NCBI GenBank assembly: GCA_024693715.1
Contig: JAILKS010000072.1
Coordinates: 1-64,000 of the forward strand
Reading direction: 5' to 3'
Length of the DNA stretch: 64,000 bases
Source of the DNA: Treponema sp.
GTDB lineage: Bacteria > Spirochaetota > Spirochaetia > Treponematales > Treponemataceae
The notes under the pieces are model-generated. The model was not told the DNA's origin, searched no databases, and saw nothing but the letters and a program-made list of their open reading frames with translations. The translations under genes and the position numbers were made by a program. Numbering within the stretch: the stretch's first letter is position 1; the number at the start of each line of letters is the position of its first letter. Positions 44,928 to 55,646 of the stretch are shown here, piece by piece.

Positions 44928-45338
44928 ATGAAAAAACTTTGTTTCGTTGCAATGGCTTTAATGCTTTTTTTACTTGCAGGTTGTGATTTTGATACTACAA
45001 AAAGAGTAGAATTTTCTTATGATAATCAAAGCAGCCAGATGATTTATGCTTTGGTTTCTTATCAGCAGTCAGAAAACGAGGGATATGTAATCGGCATACC
45101 GGCGAGTGGTCATGGTACATTTTTAGTTGGCGGAAAAGATGAAACCAAGGGATTTAATTTCAGATATGCAAAGGCATCTGAATTTTCTCAAATTCCGAAC
45201 GCACAGGAGTTGATAGACTATACAAATTCTTCGGCACATTCTTCACAGCATGTTTCAACCATGAAAAAGGCAGAGAAATTCAAAATTGTGGTTTCAGAAT
45301 CTAACGGTTCATTAAAGGCAGTAATTACTACATACTAA
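44928..45338 (+). CDS. Small hypothetical lipoprotein
   Basis: The 136-residue protein has a lipoprotein signal with lipobox LLAGC (cysteine at residue 19). The mature part is strand-rich with Ser/Gln (FSYDNQSSQMIYALVSYQQS). No family is recognised. It lies 70 bases after the glycosidase gene and is followed by a strong terminator, so the two may form one transcript. Confidence 0.7.
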   Translation: MKKLCFVAMALMLFLLAGCDFDTTKRVEFSYDNQSSQMIYALVSYQQSENEGYVIGIPASGHGTFLVGGKDETKGFNFRYAKASEFSQIPNAQELIDYTNSSAHSSQHVSTMKKAEKFKIVVSESNGSLKAVITTY

Positions 45339-45361
45339 ATATATAAAATTTTATATTACAG

Positions 45362-45393
45362 GGACTGTTGGTTTCTTCAGCAGTCCTTTTTTT
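45362..45393 (+). terminator. Rho-independent terminator after the small lipoprotein gene
   Basis: GGACTGTTG (45362-45370) pairs with CAGCAGTCC (45378-45386) with one mismatch, followed by seven T. Confidence 0.88.
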
Positions 45394-45457
45394 ATTTGTA
45401 AAAAAATGATTTCTGATGTAAAATTAGTTAAACGATTTACTAAAAAAGGGTGAAATT

Positions 45458-47116
45458 ATGGCAATGAAAGAAAAACCGGAAATTATTCAGTTAAAAAACG
45501 GAATATGCTGGAAGCATGATTTTGATTCATTTAAGGCGACTGTTTACGTTCCAAAGGCGGAAGAAAAATTACAGGCTGATATTTTAAATTATGGATTTAT
45601 ATCGCCGTATCTTCTGGTTTTTGCATCAAAGGATTTTTCTTTTGAAGAAGCTGTAAATTTTGCAGATAAAAATATGCTTACTAAACTTGCAGCTGATTAT
45701 GCATCAAGTGTTGTTTTTATTTATCCAAAAAGCGGAGACTGGAAGTCTGCAAAAAAGGATTTATTTTCAGATATAATTTCAAATTCAAAAATACATGAAT
45801 ATTATGAAAATGGTTTTGTCCGAAACTGGAACAGATTTACAAAACAGATTGACGGATATTACATTCGTGGTGCAATTTTCAGAACATGTCTTTTTGGCTT
45901 TGGTGATTCTGCTGATTATATTGCAAAAAATTGTATTAATCATTTTGAAGGCGACGGCTTGTGGGGCAGGTCAGATCTGGCACCTGTTACATGTATTCTT
46001 TCAAAGCTTTCTGTAATACCGGACATCAGTTGCAGGGACATTCCTGTTGTTTCATATGATAATTCAAAAGAAATAAATGATTATATAAAGAAAAATTGTG
46101 ATTATTGTCTTTGTAAAGAAAATGCAGATTTTTATACCGATTATTATTCGTTTGCAAAAAAATTCCGAAGGATGAATGGTCCTATTATTATTGATGAAGA
46201 TGTTGAAGCAGATGGACTTATTCGTGAAACAGGAACGGCAATTGTAAAAACTTCAGAAGATAATTTTGGAGATGATAAGGATAAGGAAAATCATACAATA
46301 GGTTATTTTGCTTTTTATAACAACGGACTGCTTCAAAAAGGTCATCTTCCGCTTGTACTGGGATTTCATGGAGGAGGCGACAGCTGTTTCTTTTTCAGCA
46401 TAATGGCAGGCTGGGCAAAAATCGCTCACCGTCATAATTTTTTGCTAGTGACAATAGAAAATCATCTTAATTCTACCGCCACAGAAATGGTGGAACTTAT
46501 AGAGCATTTAAAGAAAAAATATCCTATAGATGAAAAAAGAATTTATGCAACAGGATTTTCAATGGGCGGAATAAAAACCTGGGATTTAATTCAGGAATAT
46601 CCACAGCTTCTTGCGGCTGCAGCACCAATGGACGCTACTGTTGATGTCGGTCAGAATGTTTACTTTATGGAAATAAAAAAAGATGTCAATAAAAGTGTAA
46701 GCGTTCCGATTTTTTATGCTGCAGGAGAAATTACTCCATTACCGGAGCTTCCTTTTCAGGAGCAGAAATGTCTTAACAGAATGGCTTACGCTTTAAAATT
46801 AAACAAAGCGGAAAAGGAATATAATGTCAAACTGGAAGACAAGGATAACTGGCAGAATAAATTCTGGGGAATTGACGGTGATTTTACACTCCAAAAATAT
46901 GATGAAACAAGAAAGAGCACTTTAACAATGCAGTTATTTAAAAATAACGATAATAAAATCTACAATGTTTTTGCAAGTATAAGTGATCAGGGACATGACT
47001 GCCGAGAACATACATGTGAACATGCCTGGAATTTTATGAGTCGTTTTACACGAGATGAAAAAGGAATGATTACAGGCGGCGGTAAAGAAGAAATTCTTGA
47101 CTGTCTGAAAAACTAA
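45458..47116 (+). CDS. Alpha/beta-hydrolase esterase (PHB-depolymerase/feruloyl-esterase-like)
   Basis: The 552-residue protein has an N-terminal region of unknown fold (1-285) and a C-terminal alpha/beta-hydrolase domain. The oxyanion loop is GFHGGGDSCFF near residue 303, the nucleophile is Ser368 in ATGFSMGGIKTW, a candidate Asp is in APMDATVD, and the catalytic His is probably in QGHDCREHTCEHAWNFM. This layout is like secreted esterases that strip acyl or feruloyl groups from plant polysaccharides, but no signal peptide is visible. It is near glycosidase genes, which supports a role in glycan use. Confidence 0.75.
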   Translation: MAMKEKPEIIQLKNGICWKHDFDSFKATVYVPKAEEKLQADILNYGFISPYLLVFASKDFSFEEAVNFADKNMLTKLAADYASSVVFIYPKSGDWKSAKKDLFSDIISNSKIHEYYENGFVRNWNRFTKQIDGYYIRGAIFRTCLFGFGDSADYIAKNCINHFEGDGLWGRSDLAPVTCILSKLSVIPDISCRDIPVVSYDNSKEINDYIKKNCDYCLCKENADFYTDYYSFAKKFRRMNGPIIIDEDVEADGLIRETGTAIVKTSEDNFGDDKDKENHTIGYFAFYNNGLLQKGHLPLVLGFHGGGDSCFFFSIMAGWAKIAHRHNFLLVTIENHLNSTATEMVELIEHLKKKYPIDEKRIYATGFSMGGIKTWDLIQEYPQLLAAAAPMDATVDVGQNVYFMEIKKDVNKSVSVPIFYAAGEITPLPELPFQEQKCLNRMAYALKLNKAEKEYNVKLEDKDNWQNKFWGIDGDFTLQKYDETRKSTLTMQLFKNNDNKIYNVFASISDQGHDCREHTCEHAWNFMSRFTRDEKGMITGGGKEEILDCLKN

Positions 47117-47135
47117 TCTGCGGTATAAGATGAAG

Positions 47136-48479
47136 CTAAATCAACGCGTGCTTTTGCCATCGTTTGCTTTTCCAGCGGAATAACATTGCAAATCCACGGG
47201 TTGTTTCATCTGTACCTATTCCAAGCCAGAAGCCGACTAATCCTAGTCCGCATTTTAAACCGAGAATATAGCTTCCTAAAACCATAATTCCCCACATGGA
47301 AAAAATACCGTAAATTACAGGGAACTTAACATCACCGGAGCCTTTTAGTGCACCGACATAAATTAAATTCAAGGAACGGCCGAATTCAATGTACGTAGAA
47401 TAAATTAAAAGAACTGCAACAAAATTATGAACTTCTTCTATATCTGTAAATAAATTTATAATCGGATTTTTAATTATATTTACTACACCAATCATGAATA
47501 GAGAACAAAGAGTTGCAATTATCTGATATTTGAAAACCTTTTTGTAAGCAATATCACTTTGATGTGCACCGACGTAATATCCTGTTTTAATTTGGGTTGC
47601 ATTGCCTATTGCCATTGCTATTGCAAAAACATAACGGACTATTGTCATTGTATAAACCTGAGCAGACATGGCGTTTGTTCCGAGCTTTGAAATCATCGCC
47701 ATAATTACAATCTGACTTAAGTTATACGAAAGACTTTCTCCTGCGGTAGGAATACCAACAGATAAAACAAGACGATAGCTTTCCTTTGGTGTTTTTAAGA
47801 TTCCTTTAAGTGAAAAAGAAATATCCTTTTTTCTTTTTATGATGATTGCAAACAGAATTGAAGAAATAAACATTGCAAATCCAGATGCCGCAGCAACACC
47901 CGGAACACCAAGAACAGGAAGACCAAACCATCCATAAAGAGAAAGGGCATTTCCAAGAACATTAATAAGATTTGCTATTATTGAAACAATCATTGCTTCG
48001 GTGGTGTAACCATAGCATCTTAAAATTGCGCCCTGTAAAAGACTGAAGGCATTGAAAAAACAGAAAATTCCGCCGTAAATTACAAAATACTGCCAGGCAA
48101 AAGTTCTTACGGAAGAATCAAGGGTGTAGCAGTTTAAAAGAGGTTTTGTTCCGAAGAAAACCAAAAGCATTAAAAATATTGAAACACCGAAAACCATGTT
48201 GGTACTTGCCTGTGCAATGTGATTCAAATCTTCCTTTGATTTTTTTGCGCCTAAATATTGAGAAAGGACAATGGAACAGCCCGTACTGATTACGGCAAAT
48301 ATAAGTGTTAAAAAGAAAATATATTGTCCGACAAGCCCGGTTGCAGCAACAGCATCGTTTGAATATGAGCTGAGCATAAGGGTATCTATAGAATTTACAA
48401 GGATTCTGAAAATCTGTTCCATTGCAATAGGGAATGTTAATTTTAACATTGGCAAGGAACCGCGGTTTGTTTTTTCCAT
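47136..48479 (-). CDS. MATE family efflux transporter
   Basis: The 447-residue membrane protein has about twelve helices in two homologous halves and family segments such as FPIAMEQIFRILVNSIDTLML, GCSIVLSQYLGAKK, LPVLGVPGVAAASG and VGIPTAGESLSYNLSQI. MATE transporters export cationic drugs or metabolites using sodium or proton gradients. The last helix pair near GLVGFWLGIGTDETTRG is conserved. Start and length are typical. Confidence 0.9.
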   Translation of the reverse strand: MEKTNRGSLPMLKLTFPIAMEQIFRILVNSIDTLMLSSYSNDAVAATGLVGQYIFFLTLIFAVISTGCSIVLSQYLGAKKSKEDLNHIAQASTNMVFGVSIFLMLLVFFGTKPLLNCYTLDSSVRTFAWQYFVIYGGIFCFFNAFSLLQGAILRCYGYTTEAMIVSIIANLINVLGNALSLYGWFGLPVLGVPGVAAASGFAMFISSILFAIIIKRKKDISFSLKGILKTPKESYRLVLSVGIPTAGESLSYNLSQIVIMAMISKLGTNAMSAQVYTMTIVRYVFAIAMAIGNATQIKTGYYVGAHQSDIAYKKVFKYQIIATLCSLFMIGVVNIIKNPIINLFTDIEEVHNFVAVLLIYSTYIEFGRSLNLIYVGALKGSGDVKFPVIYGIFSMWGIMVLGSYILGLKCGLGLVGFWLGIGTDETTRGFAMLFRWKSKRWQKHALI

Positions 48480-48578
48480 AATCTGTATTTTATAAATATG
48501 AAAAATTAATAAATTGACTAAATCTCTATAAAAGTTGGATAATCATTGACGCTAAAGAAATTTAAAGAACAGATATAA

Positions 48579-50579
48579 TTATTTATTTTTTTCTGTTTTT
48601 CGTGTCCGTTTGCGCGATGTAGTTTTTTTCCAGGCTTTTTGTTCAAACTCTTCTATCGTAAGAGGCTTTGCAAAGTAATATCCCTGTATTAAATCGCAAT
48701 TTTGTTTTGCAAGAAAATCAACCTGTTCTCTTGTTTCAATTCCTTCTGCAACAATTTCCATTCCAAGTTTTTTGGCAAGATTTATAGTTTGACTGACAAT
48801 TGTATTAGCTCTGTTTATATCTTCTATGCCTCTGAAGAATTCTGCATCCAGCTTGATGATATCAAGAGGGAGTTCTTTTAAAGAATTAAGTGATGAATAA
48901 CCGGCACCAAAGTCATCCATCGAAACCTTGAAGCCACAATCCTTCAGTTGTTTTATCGTATGTAAAAGAGATGCTTTATCATCGAAGAATGCGCTTTCTG
49001 TTAATTCCAGCTCAATGAATTCATGTGGAACATCGTAAGCGTTAACGATATCACAGATATGTTTGCAAAGATCCTCGCGAGAAAAATGCGCACGGGAAAT
49101 GTTTACAGAAATTGGAAACAGTTTTTTGCCCTGTTCAAGCCAGCGTGACTGAAGTTTTGAAACTTCGTTCAGCATGTAATCATCCAGGTGTGTAATAAAT
49201 CCGTTTTTTTCAAAAAGAGGAATGAATTTTCCGGGAGGAACAAGACCAATTTCCGGGTGATCCCATCTTACGAGAGCTTCGGCAGCAGACAACTGTTCTT
49301 TTTTTGCAGAATATTTTGGTTGAAGATAAACCTTAAACTGATGGTATTCAATAGCGGCTTCCATATCATCTTCTATACGTCGCTCCCAGATTTGTTCATC
49401 TGTCATTTCGTTAGAAAACCATATAAGGGAAGGATTTCCAAGAGTTGTTTTTGAAAGGGCAAGCCCTGTTGCAGTTATCAGACGGTGAATATCATCCTTT
49501 TTTGATTCAACCAGACAGGCACCCGCATTGAACAAAAGATGCTGATGTTTTTTGTTTTTGTTGAGCGTCTGCATAAATTCTTTGAGGCGTAAACGAAGCA
49601 GCTCCTTGTCTTCAAAGCGAAGAAGAACGATAAAATCTGATTTTTCAAAATGTGCAATGACTTCATCCTTTTCCAGCTGCTTTTTTGTGCAGTCGTAAAT
49701 TTCTTCAAGCAGATTTTCTCCCTGTTTGAGACCATAGGCAGTACAATAATTTCTATATTTTTCAAGTCTTGCCTGAACAATCGCATATTTATATTTTTTC
49801 TTCATGTTCTTTAGGGCTTTTGCTTCAAAATACGATTTGTTGAAGCCGCCGGTAACAGGATCTGTATAAAGCAGAAGATTTGTCGTACGATGACTTGAAA
49901 TTAATGAAGAAATGTTGAAAATCTCGAAGAAGTTAGAAAATATAATACCGATGATGAGTATGAAAACAAGTGAAATAATTACACAGATGTGGAAATTAGA
50001 AAAGGTGTAATTGTAGTTAACGCAAAGTTTTATATCATCAAGATTTGTTTTATAAAAAATCCATTGGTTAGTAATATGCTGCTTTGTGTTTGACCAGTCC
50101 AGAAGATTTTTGTTATTTGCGATTTTGAAAAAATTAAGTGTTTTGAAAAAAAGCTTGTAATTAATATGGAAATCTGCATCAATGCCGGAAATAGACTTGT
50201 GGTATATGTTTTGTTTTGAATGCTGCTTTGTTGAAAGGATTTTTTTATCAGGAATTGTCTCTCCAATCTGAAATACAACGTTTTCGTTAGAATCAATAAA
50301 AATAAGATCCGAAAGATTTTGAGTGTATGAACGGTATTCATTGAGCTTTTGTTTAAGTAAATCTTTATTTTCCCAATTTTCTTCTGAGATTTTTAAAGCC
50401 AGGTTGATTTCTTCATCGCTTTTTAAAATATATGTATTTAAAATGCTTAGGATGGAAAATGCTAAAATAACAAAAAAAGATAAAAGAACAATAATTTCTA
50501 CGGTAATAGAAGAAATAATTCTATGAACTAAACTTTTGTGTTTTAATTTACGAAGCTTTCTTTCTTTGCCTTTGCTCAT
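48579..50579 (-). CDS. Membrane sensor with degenerate GGDEF and intact EAL domains
   Basis: The 666-residue protein has a membrane helix at about 25-50, an extracytoplasmic sensor domain (50-190), a second helix (195-218), a GGDEF-like domain in which the signature reads HFEKSDF (no GGDEF, so not a cyclase), and a C-terminal EAL domain with AEALVRWDHPEIGLVPPGKF, VNISRAHF, ELTESAFF, MDDFGAGYSS, DIIKLDAEF and VAEGIETREQ. The EAL part has all the residues for c-di-GMP hydrolysis. It ends in a basic tail (KKTTSRKRTRKTEKNK). Confidence 0.9.
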   Translation of the reverse strand: MSKGKERKLRKLKHKSLVHRIISSITVEIIVLLSFFVILAFSILSILNTYILKSDEEINLALKISEENWENKDLLKQKLNEYRSYTQNLSDLIFIDSNENVVFQIGETIPDKKILSTKQHSKQNIYHKSISGIDADFHINYKLFFKTLNFFKIANNKNLLDWSNTKQHITNQWIFYKTNLDDIKLCVNYNYTFSNFHICVIISLVFILIIGIIFSNFFEIFNISSLISSHRTTNLLLYTDPVTGGFNKSYFEAKALKNMKKKYKYAIVQARLEKYRNYCTAYGLKQGENLLEEIYDCTKKQLEKDEVIAHFEKSDFIVLLRFEDKELLRLRLKEFMQTLNKNKKHQHLLFNAGACLVESKKDDIHRLITATGLALSKTTLGNPSLIWFSNEMTDEQIWERRIEDDMEAAIEYHQFKVYLQPKYSAKKEQLSAAEALVRWDHPEIGLVPPGKFIPLFEKNGFITHLDDYMLNEVSKLQSRWLEQGKKLFPISVNISRAHFSREDLCKHICDIVNAYDVPHEFIELELTESAFFDDKASLLHTIKQLKDCGFKVSMDDFGAGYSSLNSLKELPLDIIKLDAEFFRGIEDINRANTIVSQTINLAKKLGMEIVAEGIETREQVDFLAKQNCDLIQGYYFAKPLTIEEFEQKAWKKTTSRKRTRKTEKNK

Positions 50580-50713
50580 TTAATCCTCCGAAAAAATTTC
50601 ACTACATCTAAATTTTCTATATATAGTGTTATTTGTCAAGAGTTTTTGATTATTTATATGGGGAATGTCTGTATTTAAATATTGTGTTACTTTATAATAA
50701 GAATCAGAGGTAA

Positions 50714-52219
50714 ATGATGGTTTATAAAATTACAGGAAAAGAAAATGTGCTTTTTAACAACAATGCTTTTTATTGTATTGGAACTGGTCGAATGGGACTT
50801 GCCCTTCAAAAAAACTATTTCGAACAACTTAAGCTTTGTCAGGATATAATTGGCTTTGAACATATCAGGGGGCATGGTCTTTTCTGTGATGATATGGCAA
50901 TTTATCATGAATATAAAAAAAACAAAGATGATAAAGAAACCTTCGTTGAATATAACTGGACTTATCTTGATGCTGTAATGGATTCATATAAGGAATTAAA
51001 AATCCGTCCGTTTATTGAGCTTGGATTTATGCCAAAGTCTCTTGCAAGCGGTGAACAGTGTGTTTTTTACTGGCGGGGCAATGTTACACCGCCAAAGGAT
51101 TATTCAAGATGGACAGATTTAGTCAAAGCAACCTTACGGCATCTTATGGAACGCTATGGAACAGAAGAAGTTGTTTCATGGCCAGTTGAAGTTTGGAATG
51201 AGCCGAATTTACCGGTTTTCTGGAAAGATGCAGATATGAAAGAATATTTTAAATTATATGATTTGACATCCCGCGCCGTAAAGGAAGTAGACAAGAGATT
51301 TAAAGTCGGAGGTCCGGCTGTTTGCGGTGGTTCAGACAAGGAATGGATAAAAGCATTTTTGGAATATGTAAAAGAAAATAAAAGTCCGATTGATTTTGTG
51401 AGCCGCCATCACTATACTACCGAAAATCCTGTGCCTCAAGGTCATTATGGTTACCCTAAGCTTCATCCTAAAGAAAAATGCTTTGAACAGCTTGATTCAA
51501 CACGTCCGCTTGTAGATTCTTTTGATGATTTTAAAGGCTTTGATATTCATGTAACAGAATTCAACACCTCTTATATTCCGAATGCACCGGTTCATGATAC
51601 GAATTTAAATGCAGCATACATCGCAAATATGCTTTCTACTTTTGGAGATAATCATAAATCGTATTCATACTGGACTTTTGGTGATGTTTTTGAAGAATTC
51701 GGCGTTCCATATACACCGTTTCATGGAGGTTTCGGACTTGTCGCAAACGGATTGATTCCAAAGCCAACCTTCTGGACCTTTGCCTTTTACAAAAAGCTGA
51801 CCGTAGATTATAAAAAATGTGTTTTAAAGACATCTGAATGTATTGTAGTTCAGTGTGAGAAAAACGGAAATGTGTATTATAAGGGCATTGCATGGAATGT
51901 TGATACACAGATGTCTGAAAAAGAAATTGATTTGAATTTTGAATTTCCGCTTTCTGATAAGGATCTTGTTCTTTTAACACAGCTTGTAGATGAAGAAGTT
52001 TGTAATCCTGCTAAAATCTGGCATGATCTAGGAGAACATTCAAATCCTTCTGAAGAAGAAATAAAATTGCTCAGAAACAGTGCAGTTCCTTTTGTAAAAA
52101 CAGAACGACCTGATAATAAAATAACACTGCACCTTAAAGAAAATGCAGTGTTATATTTTGAACTTAAAAATGAAGTTATTAAAAGCGACCGCGGATTTAC
52201 TTTTGGCCGCCTGGAATAG
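50714..52219 (+). CDS. GH39 family glycosidase (beta-xylosidase-like)
   Basis: The 501-residue protein matches GH39: an N-terminal barrel with FEHIRGHGLFCDDMAIY, the acid/base Glu163 in EVWNEPNLPVFW, and the nucleophile Glu282 in HVTEFNTSYIPNAP, then a C-terminal beta-sandwich. GH39 enzymes release xylose from xylo-oligosaccharides or act on iduronic-acid glycans. No signal peptide is present, so the substrate is probably an imported oligosaccharide. An AGAGG site precedes the ATG. It converges with the chemoreceptor gene 1 base later. Confidence 0.88.
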   Translation: MMVYKITGKENVLFNNNAFYCIGTGRMGLALQKNYFEQLKLCQDIIGFEHIRGHGLFCDDMAIYHEYKKNKDDKETFVEYNWTYLDAVMDSYKELKIRPFIELGFMPKSLASGEQCVFYWRGNVTPPKDYSRWTDLVKATLRHLMERYGTEEVVSWPVEVWNEPNLPVFWKDADMKEYFKLYDLTSRAVKEVDKRFKVGGPAVCGGSDKEWIKAFLEYVKENKSPIDFVSRHHYTTENPVPQGHYGYPKLHPKEKCFEQLDSTRPLVDSFDDFKGFDIHVTEFNTSYIPNAPVHDTNLNAAYIANMLSTFGDNHKSYSYWTFGDVFEEFGVPYTPFHGGFGLVANGLIPKPTFWTFAFYKKLTVDYKKCVLKTSECIVVQCEKNGNVYYKGIAWNVDTQMSEKEIDLNFEFPLSDKDLVLLTQLVDEEVCNPAKIWHDLGEHSNPSEEEIKLLRNSAVPFVKTERPDNKITLHLKENAVLYFELKNEVIKSDRGFTFGRLE

Positions 52220-52220
52220 C

Positions 52221-54368
52221 TTATACCTTGAATCTGTCTATTTGTGAAGCAATGCTGTAAATTGAAGATTCCATCTTCGGAGCAATTTCTTTCAATTCGT
52301 TTCCGGATTCGTTGATTTTGTCGGCACTTGTAGTAATCTTGCTCATTCCGTCTTTCATGCTGTTTGTTGCATCTTGAAGAAGACTGATTTCTTTAAGAAT
52401 TGCTTTGTTTCCGTCTGCCATTTGCTTACTTGCAGAGCTTACTTCAGTAGTATTGATGTTCATGACATTCAAAGCATCATTGATATTTGTTGATTTGGCA
52501 GTCTGCACTTCCATTACCTTATGAATTTCTGTAACAACCTCGTTTGTATTTGTAATAAGACCAGAAACAATTTTGAAAGATTCTGCAGTTTCGGTAGAAG
52601 ATTGAACTACATCAATAATTGCTTCCATGTTTTGAGAAAGCTGTTCTGTGATGTTGTTAGATTCACGGGCAGATGTTTCCGAAAGCTTTTTAATTTCTTC
52701 TGCTACAACGCTGAAACCTTTACCTGCATCACCGGCATGAGCAGCTTCAATTGCGGCATTCATGGCAAGAAGCTTTGTTTTATTTGCGATTCTTGCGATT
52801 ACGGCATTGGCATTCTGAAGAGTATAAGATTTTGATTCAATTTCTTTTAATTTCTGACTTACAAGAAGCTGTTTTTCTACACCACCGTCTGTTGTATTAA
52901 GAAGTGTTCGGAAGGTAGCAGCCATTTTTTCTACAAGAGAGTTTACTGTTGTAATATTTCCAAGAAGCTCATTTACGGTAGCAGATGCATTATTTACGCC
53001 TTCTACCTGTGTATCTATCATTCCTTCAAGAGAGTTGATGTTTGAAGAAATTTCTGTAATTGCAGAAACCGTATTGTGTACGATTGTTTCCTGACCGTCC
53101 ATAATTTCTTTCATTGTAGTAATATTATCATAAACCTCTGAAATAGCGTCTGCAGTTTCTTTTGCATTATTTGTCATGTCATTACCTACTTCCTGCAGGG
53201 TCTCCTTTGAGTTTTTAATATCAGAAATGATGTTATGGAGCTTACTTTCAAACTGATTAAAGCCCTGAACAACCTCGCCAACCTCATCTTTCGTTTTAAT
53301 ATCAAGGCGTTTTGTTAAGTCAGCATTTCCTGTTGCAATTTCATTGATTGCAGATTTAATTTTATTTAACGGTTTGATTGTAATTGAAATGACAATCAGA
53401 AGAATAATGATTGAACCAAGGATGATAAAAATAGAATAATAAATAATTCTTTTTTGAACTTTGTTAATATCTTCTTTAAAATCACTGTGAGGAACAATAT
53501 TAATAGCGACCCAGTTTGTTTCAGGAACTTTCTGGAAGGCTAAGGAATAAGTTTCCCCGTCTACCTTATAATCTATAAGACCTTTTTCTTCTTTTTTGAT
53601 TCTTTCAATTTCTTTTTTTATTTCAGGATCTGCAAATTCAGGCCAGTCAAAGAAATTTTCTGTTGTGTATTCTTCAATAGGAAGTTCCGGATCAAGAAGT
53701 TTTTGAGAAGCAACAATTGTTCCAAGAGAATGAATTTCTGAAAAAGCTTCATTTTCACCACCAGGACCATCATTTAATGTTATGAGGAAAGATGATCTGT
53801 TTTTACCGGCAATATGATTTGATGCAAGGGTACTTGTTTTTTGAGCATCGATTACACAGAACAATACATTTATGATTCGATTAGAATTGTCAAAAACTGG
53901 AACAGAATAGAAAACAGCCGGAGCACTTGTTACTTTGTTAATATATGGATCTGTATTAAAGCGTTTACCAGTTTTAAATGGCTCTTTAAAGTAATTTCTT
54001 TCAGAAAATGGAATCATTTTTGCACCGTTGTTAATCCAGGCAAAACCTTTTTCATCAAGAATACAAACGTCAATATAATCTTTATCTGTAGACATCGCAC
54101 CATAAATAATATGAGTTTTGTCTAAAAGAGAGAGTTCCGGATTTCTGATTTCAGGAATGGCAGCCAGTGTTTCAAGCATTTTGAATTCTTTATCATTACT
54201 TGCTTTTAAAGAATCTGCCGTTGCATTTATACTTTCCTTTAATGCGCTTATCATCTGTCTTTCAAGACTTTGTTTTGAACGTCCAAGAGCAACTGTTACA
54301 ACAAGAACATTAGAAAAAGTCATGATTAAAAAAGCAATAAGACAGATTTTAAAACTTAAACTCTTCAT
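52221..54368 (-). CDS. Methyl-accepting chemotaxis protein with dCache-type sensor
   Basis: The 715-residue receptor has a first membrane helix (about 6-28), a large periplasmic double-Cache-like sensor (30-305, with [17 protein letters not shown] and [12 protein letters not shown]), a second helix (about 310-332), a HAMP domain ([19 protein letters not shown]) and a long cytoplasmic signalling coiled coil with the conserved tip [20 protein letters not shown]. There is no C-terminal tethering pentapeptide. It should control flagellar rotation through CheA/CheW. Ligands for such sensors are often amino or organic acids. Confidence 0.93.
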   Translation of the reverse strand: MKSLSFKICLIAFLIMTFSNVLVVTVALGRSKQSLERQMISALKESINATADSLKASNDKEFKMLETLAAIPEIRNPELSLLDKTHIIYGAMSTDKDYIDVCILDEKGFAWINNGAKMIPFSERNYFKEPFKTGKRFNTDPYINKVTSAPAVFYSVPVFDNSNRIINVLFCVIDAQKTSTLASNHIAGKNRSSFLITLNDGPGGENEAFSEIHSLGTIVASQKLLDPELPIEEYTTENFFDWPEFADPEIKKEIERIKKEEKGLIDYKVDGETYSLAFQKVPETNWVAINIVPHSDFKEDINKVQKRIIYYSIFIILGSIIILLIVISITIKPLNKIKSAINEIATGNADLTKRLDIKTKDEVGEVVQGFNQFESKLHNIISDIKNSKETLQEVGNDMTNNAKETADAISEVYDNITTMKEIMDGQETIVHNTVSAITEISSNINSLEGMIDTQVEGVNNASATVNELLGNITTVNSLVEKMAATFRTLLNTTDGGVEKQLLVSQKLKEIESKSYTLQNANAVIARIANKTKLLAMNAAIEAAHAGDAGKGFSVVAEEIKKLSETSARESNNITEQLSQNMEAIIDVVQSSTETAESFKIVSGLITNTNEVVTEIHKVMEVQTAKSTNINDALNVMNINTTEVSSASKQMADGNKAILKEISLLQDATNSMKDGMSKITTSADKINESGNELKEIAPKMESSIYSIASQIDRFKV

Positions 54369-54452
54369 ATAATACCTCTAGTAAATTTACATTACACTAT
54401 TATAGTACAAAATGAGATATTTTTAAAATAAATTTAGAAAATTTGAATAATA

Positions 54453-55637
54453 TTATTTCAACGGATTTCTGATTATTCCTGAGAATAAATTAAGATTTAA
54501 ATCCTTATCGCGAATGACATAACAGAACGGATGATCTGCCTTGAAAATAACTGAATCAATTTGAGAAAGAGGACCGGCTGCTTTTATTCCGAACATTGTT
54601 ACTGCCGCTGCCTTTGTTTCTTTTTCGTTAACCATGATTCTTACCTGATGAATTGCCGTATCAACGAAGATTCTTTTGTCATTAACAAAAATTTTAGGAA
54701 TATTTGCATTTGTTGAACTGAAAATATCTTTTATTCCGACTGCCCGAAGGATTGGAACTAAATCATACTGATTTGTAAGGTCAAATTTAGGAAGAAAGAT
54801 ATTTACTTTTTTGTATTTGCAGTTTTCATAAGAACAGAATTTTTCAGACATTTCAATCAGATTCATTTTTGAATAATCATAATCTTTGTTTTTTGGAAGA
54901 AAGATAATCATTGAGTAGCGGTTATTCTTGTATGGAAGTTCAATTGCCTGAAAAGTATCGTCTTCAAAATAAGCGACGGTTTCTGATTGAAACATCATCG
55001 GAATTATAAGTTCAGTTGTTTTATCTTTATAAAAAGTGTCTTCATCAGTATCATCAGAATCAAAAGGTTTTTTCCATTGCTGCTGGAAAAAAAGTGTATT
55101 AAGAAGAATAAGACGGGTTGACGGGTCTAAATCCTGCTGAAGAAATTGAGGAATAAGGTTTCCTGTGTTTTTAGCGATGAATGAGTTGATGTTAATTCTT
55201 GTTTTTTCAGTTTTTGTAAAATCTGTAGGTTTTATTAAAAATTTAAAATTTTTAATCAGATTTTTATAAGCAGGTTCAAGCGTTAATTTTTTTTGATACC
55301 AGATTGAATTTGTCATATTGCTGATGTTTGAAATCAACGCTTTGAGCTCATTATCAAGCAAAGGAGAATCTGAACAATCAAGTGCATCACATAACTGTCT
55401 GTAAGTTTCTCCGTCAGAAGCTTTTAGAAGGGCATAAAGCAGATTGTAAATTGAAATTGCCGAATAATTTACGTTTTCATCGGAATTATTTAATTGAGAA
55501 AATAATTTGCTGTCAAAGGAATTAATGGATTTCATAATGTTTTTTGTATCTGGTAAAATATCGGGTTTAGCCCTTGCCGAAAGATTAAAAAGCATGGAAA
55601 TTGTGATAACTGCAGAAACAAGGATTTTTTTTACCAA
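54453..55637 (-). CDS. Secreted serpin (serine-protease-inhibitor family)
   Basis: Serpins trap proteases by a suicide conformational change. The 394-residue protein has a signal peptide (about 1-22) and the full serpin core: NYSAISIYNLLYALLKASDGET, LILLNTLFFQQQWKKPF, VNEKETKAAAVTM (hinge, residues about 336-348) and the closing FKADHPFCYVIRD. The small-residue hinge needed for loop insertion is largely kept, but the usual P15 Gly is Glu and a Lys takes the P13 position. The reactive loop (GIKAAGPLSQ) suggests Ala or Lys at P1. It is the last gene of a four-gene operon with an M20 peptidase and two membrane proteins. The target could be a host or rumen protease. Confidence 0.88.
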   Translation of the reverse strand: MVKKILVSAVITISMLFNLSARAKPDILPDTKNIMKSINSFDSKLFSQLNNSDENVNYSAISIYNLLYALLKASDGETYRQLCDALDCSDSPLLDNELKALISNISNMTNSIWYQKKLTLEPAYKNLIKNFKFLIKPTDFTKTEKTRININSFIAKNTGNLIPQFLQQDLDPSTRLILLNTLFFQQQWKKPFDSDDTDEDTFYKDKTTELIIPMMFQSETVAYFEDDTFQAIELPYKNNRYSMIIFLPKNKDYDYSKMNLIEMSEKFCSYENCKYKKVNIFLPKFDLTNQYDLVPILRAVGIKDIFSSTNANIPKIFVNDKRIFVDTAIHQVRIMVNEKETKAAAVTMFGIKAAGPLSQIDSVIFKADHPFCYVIRDKDLNLNLFSGIIRNPLK

Positions 55638-55646
55638 AATGTCCTC

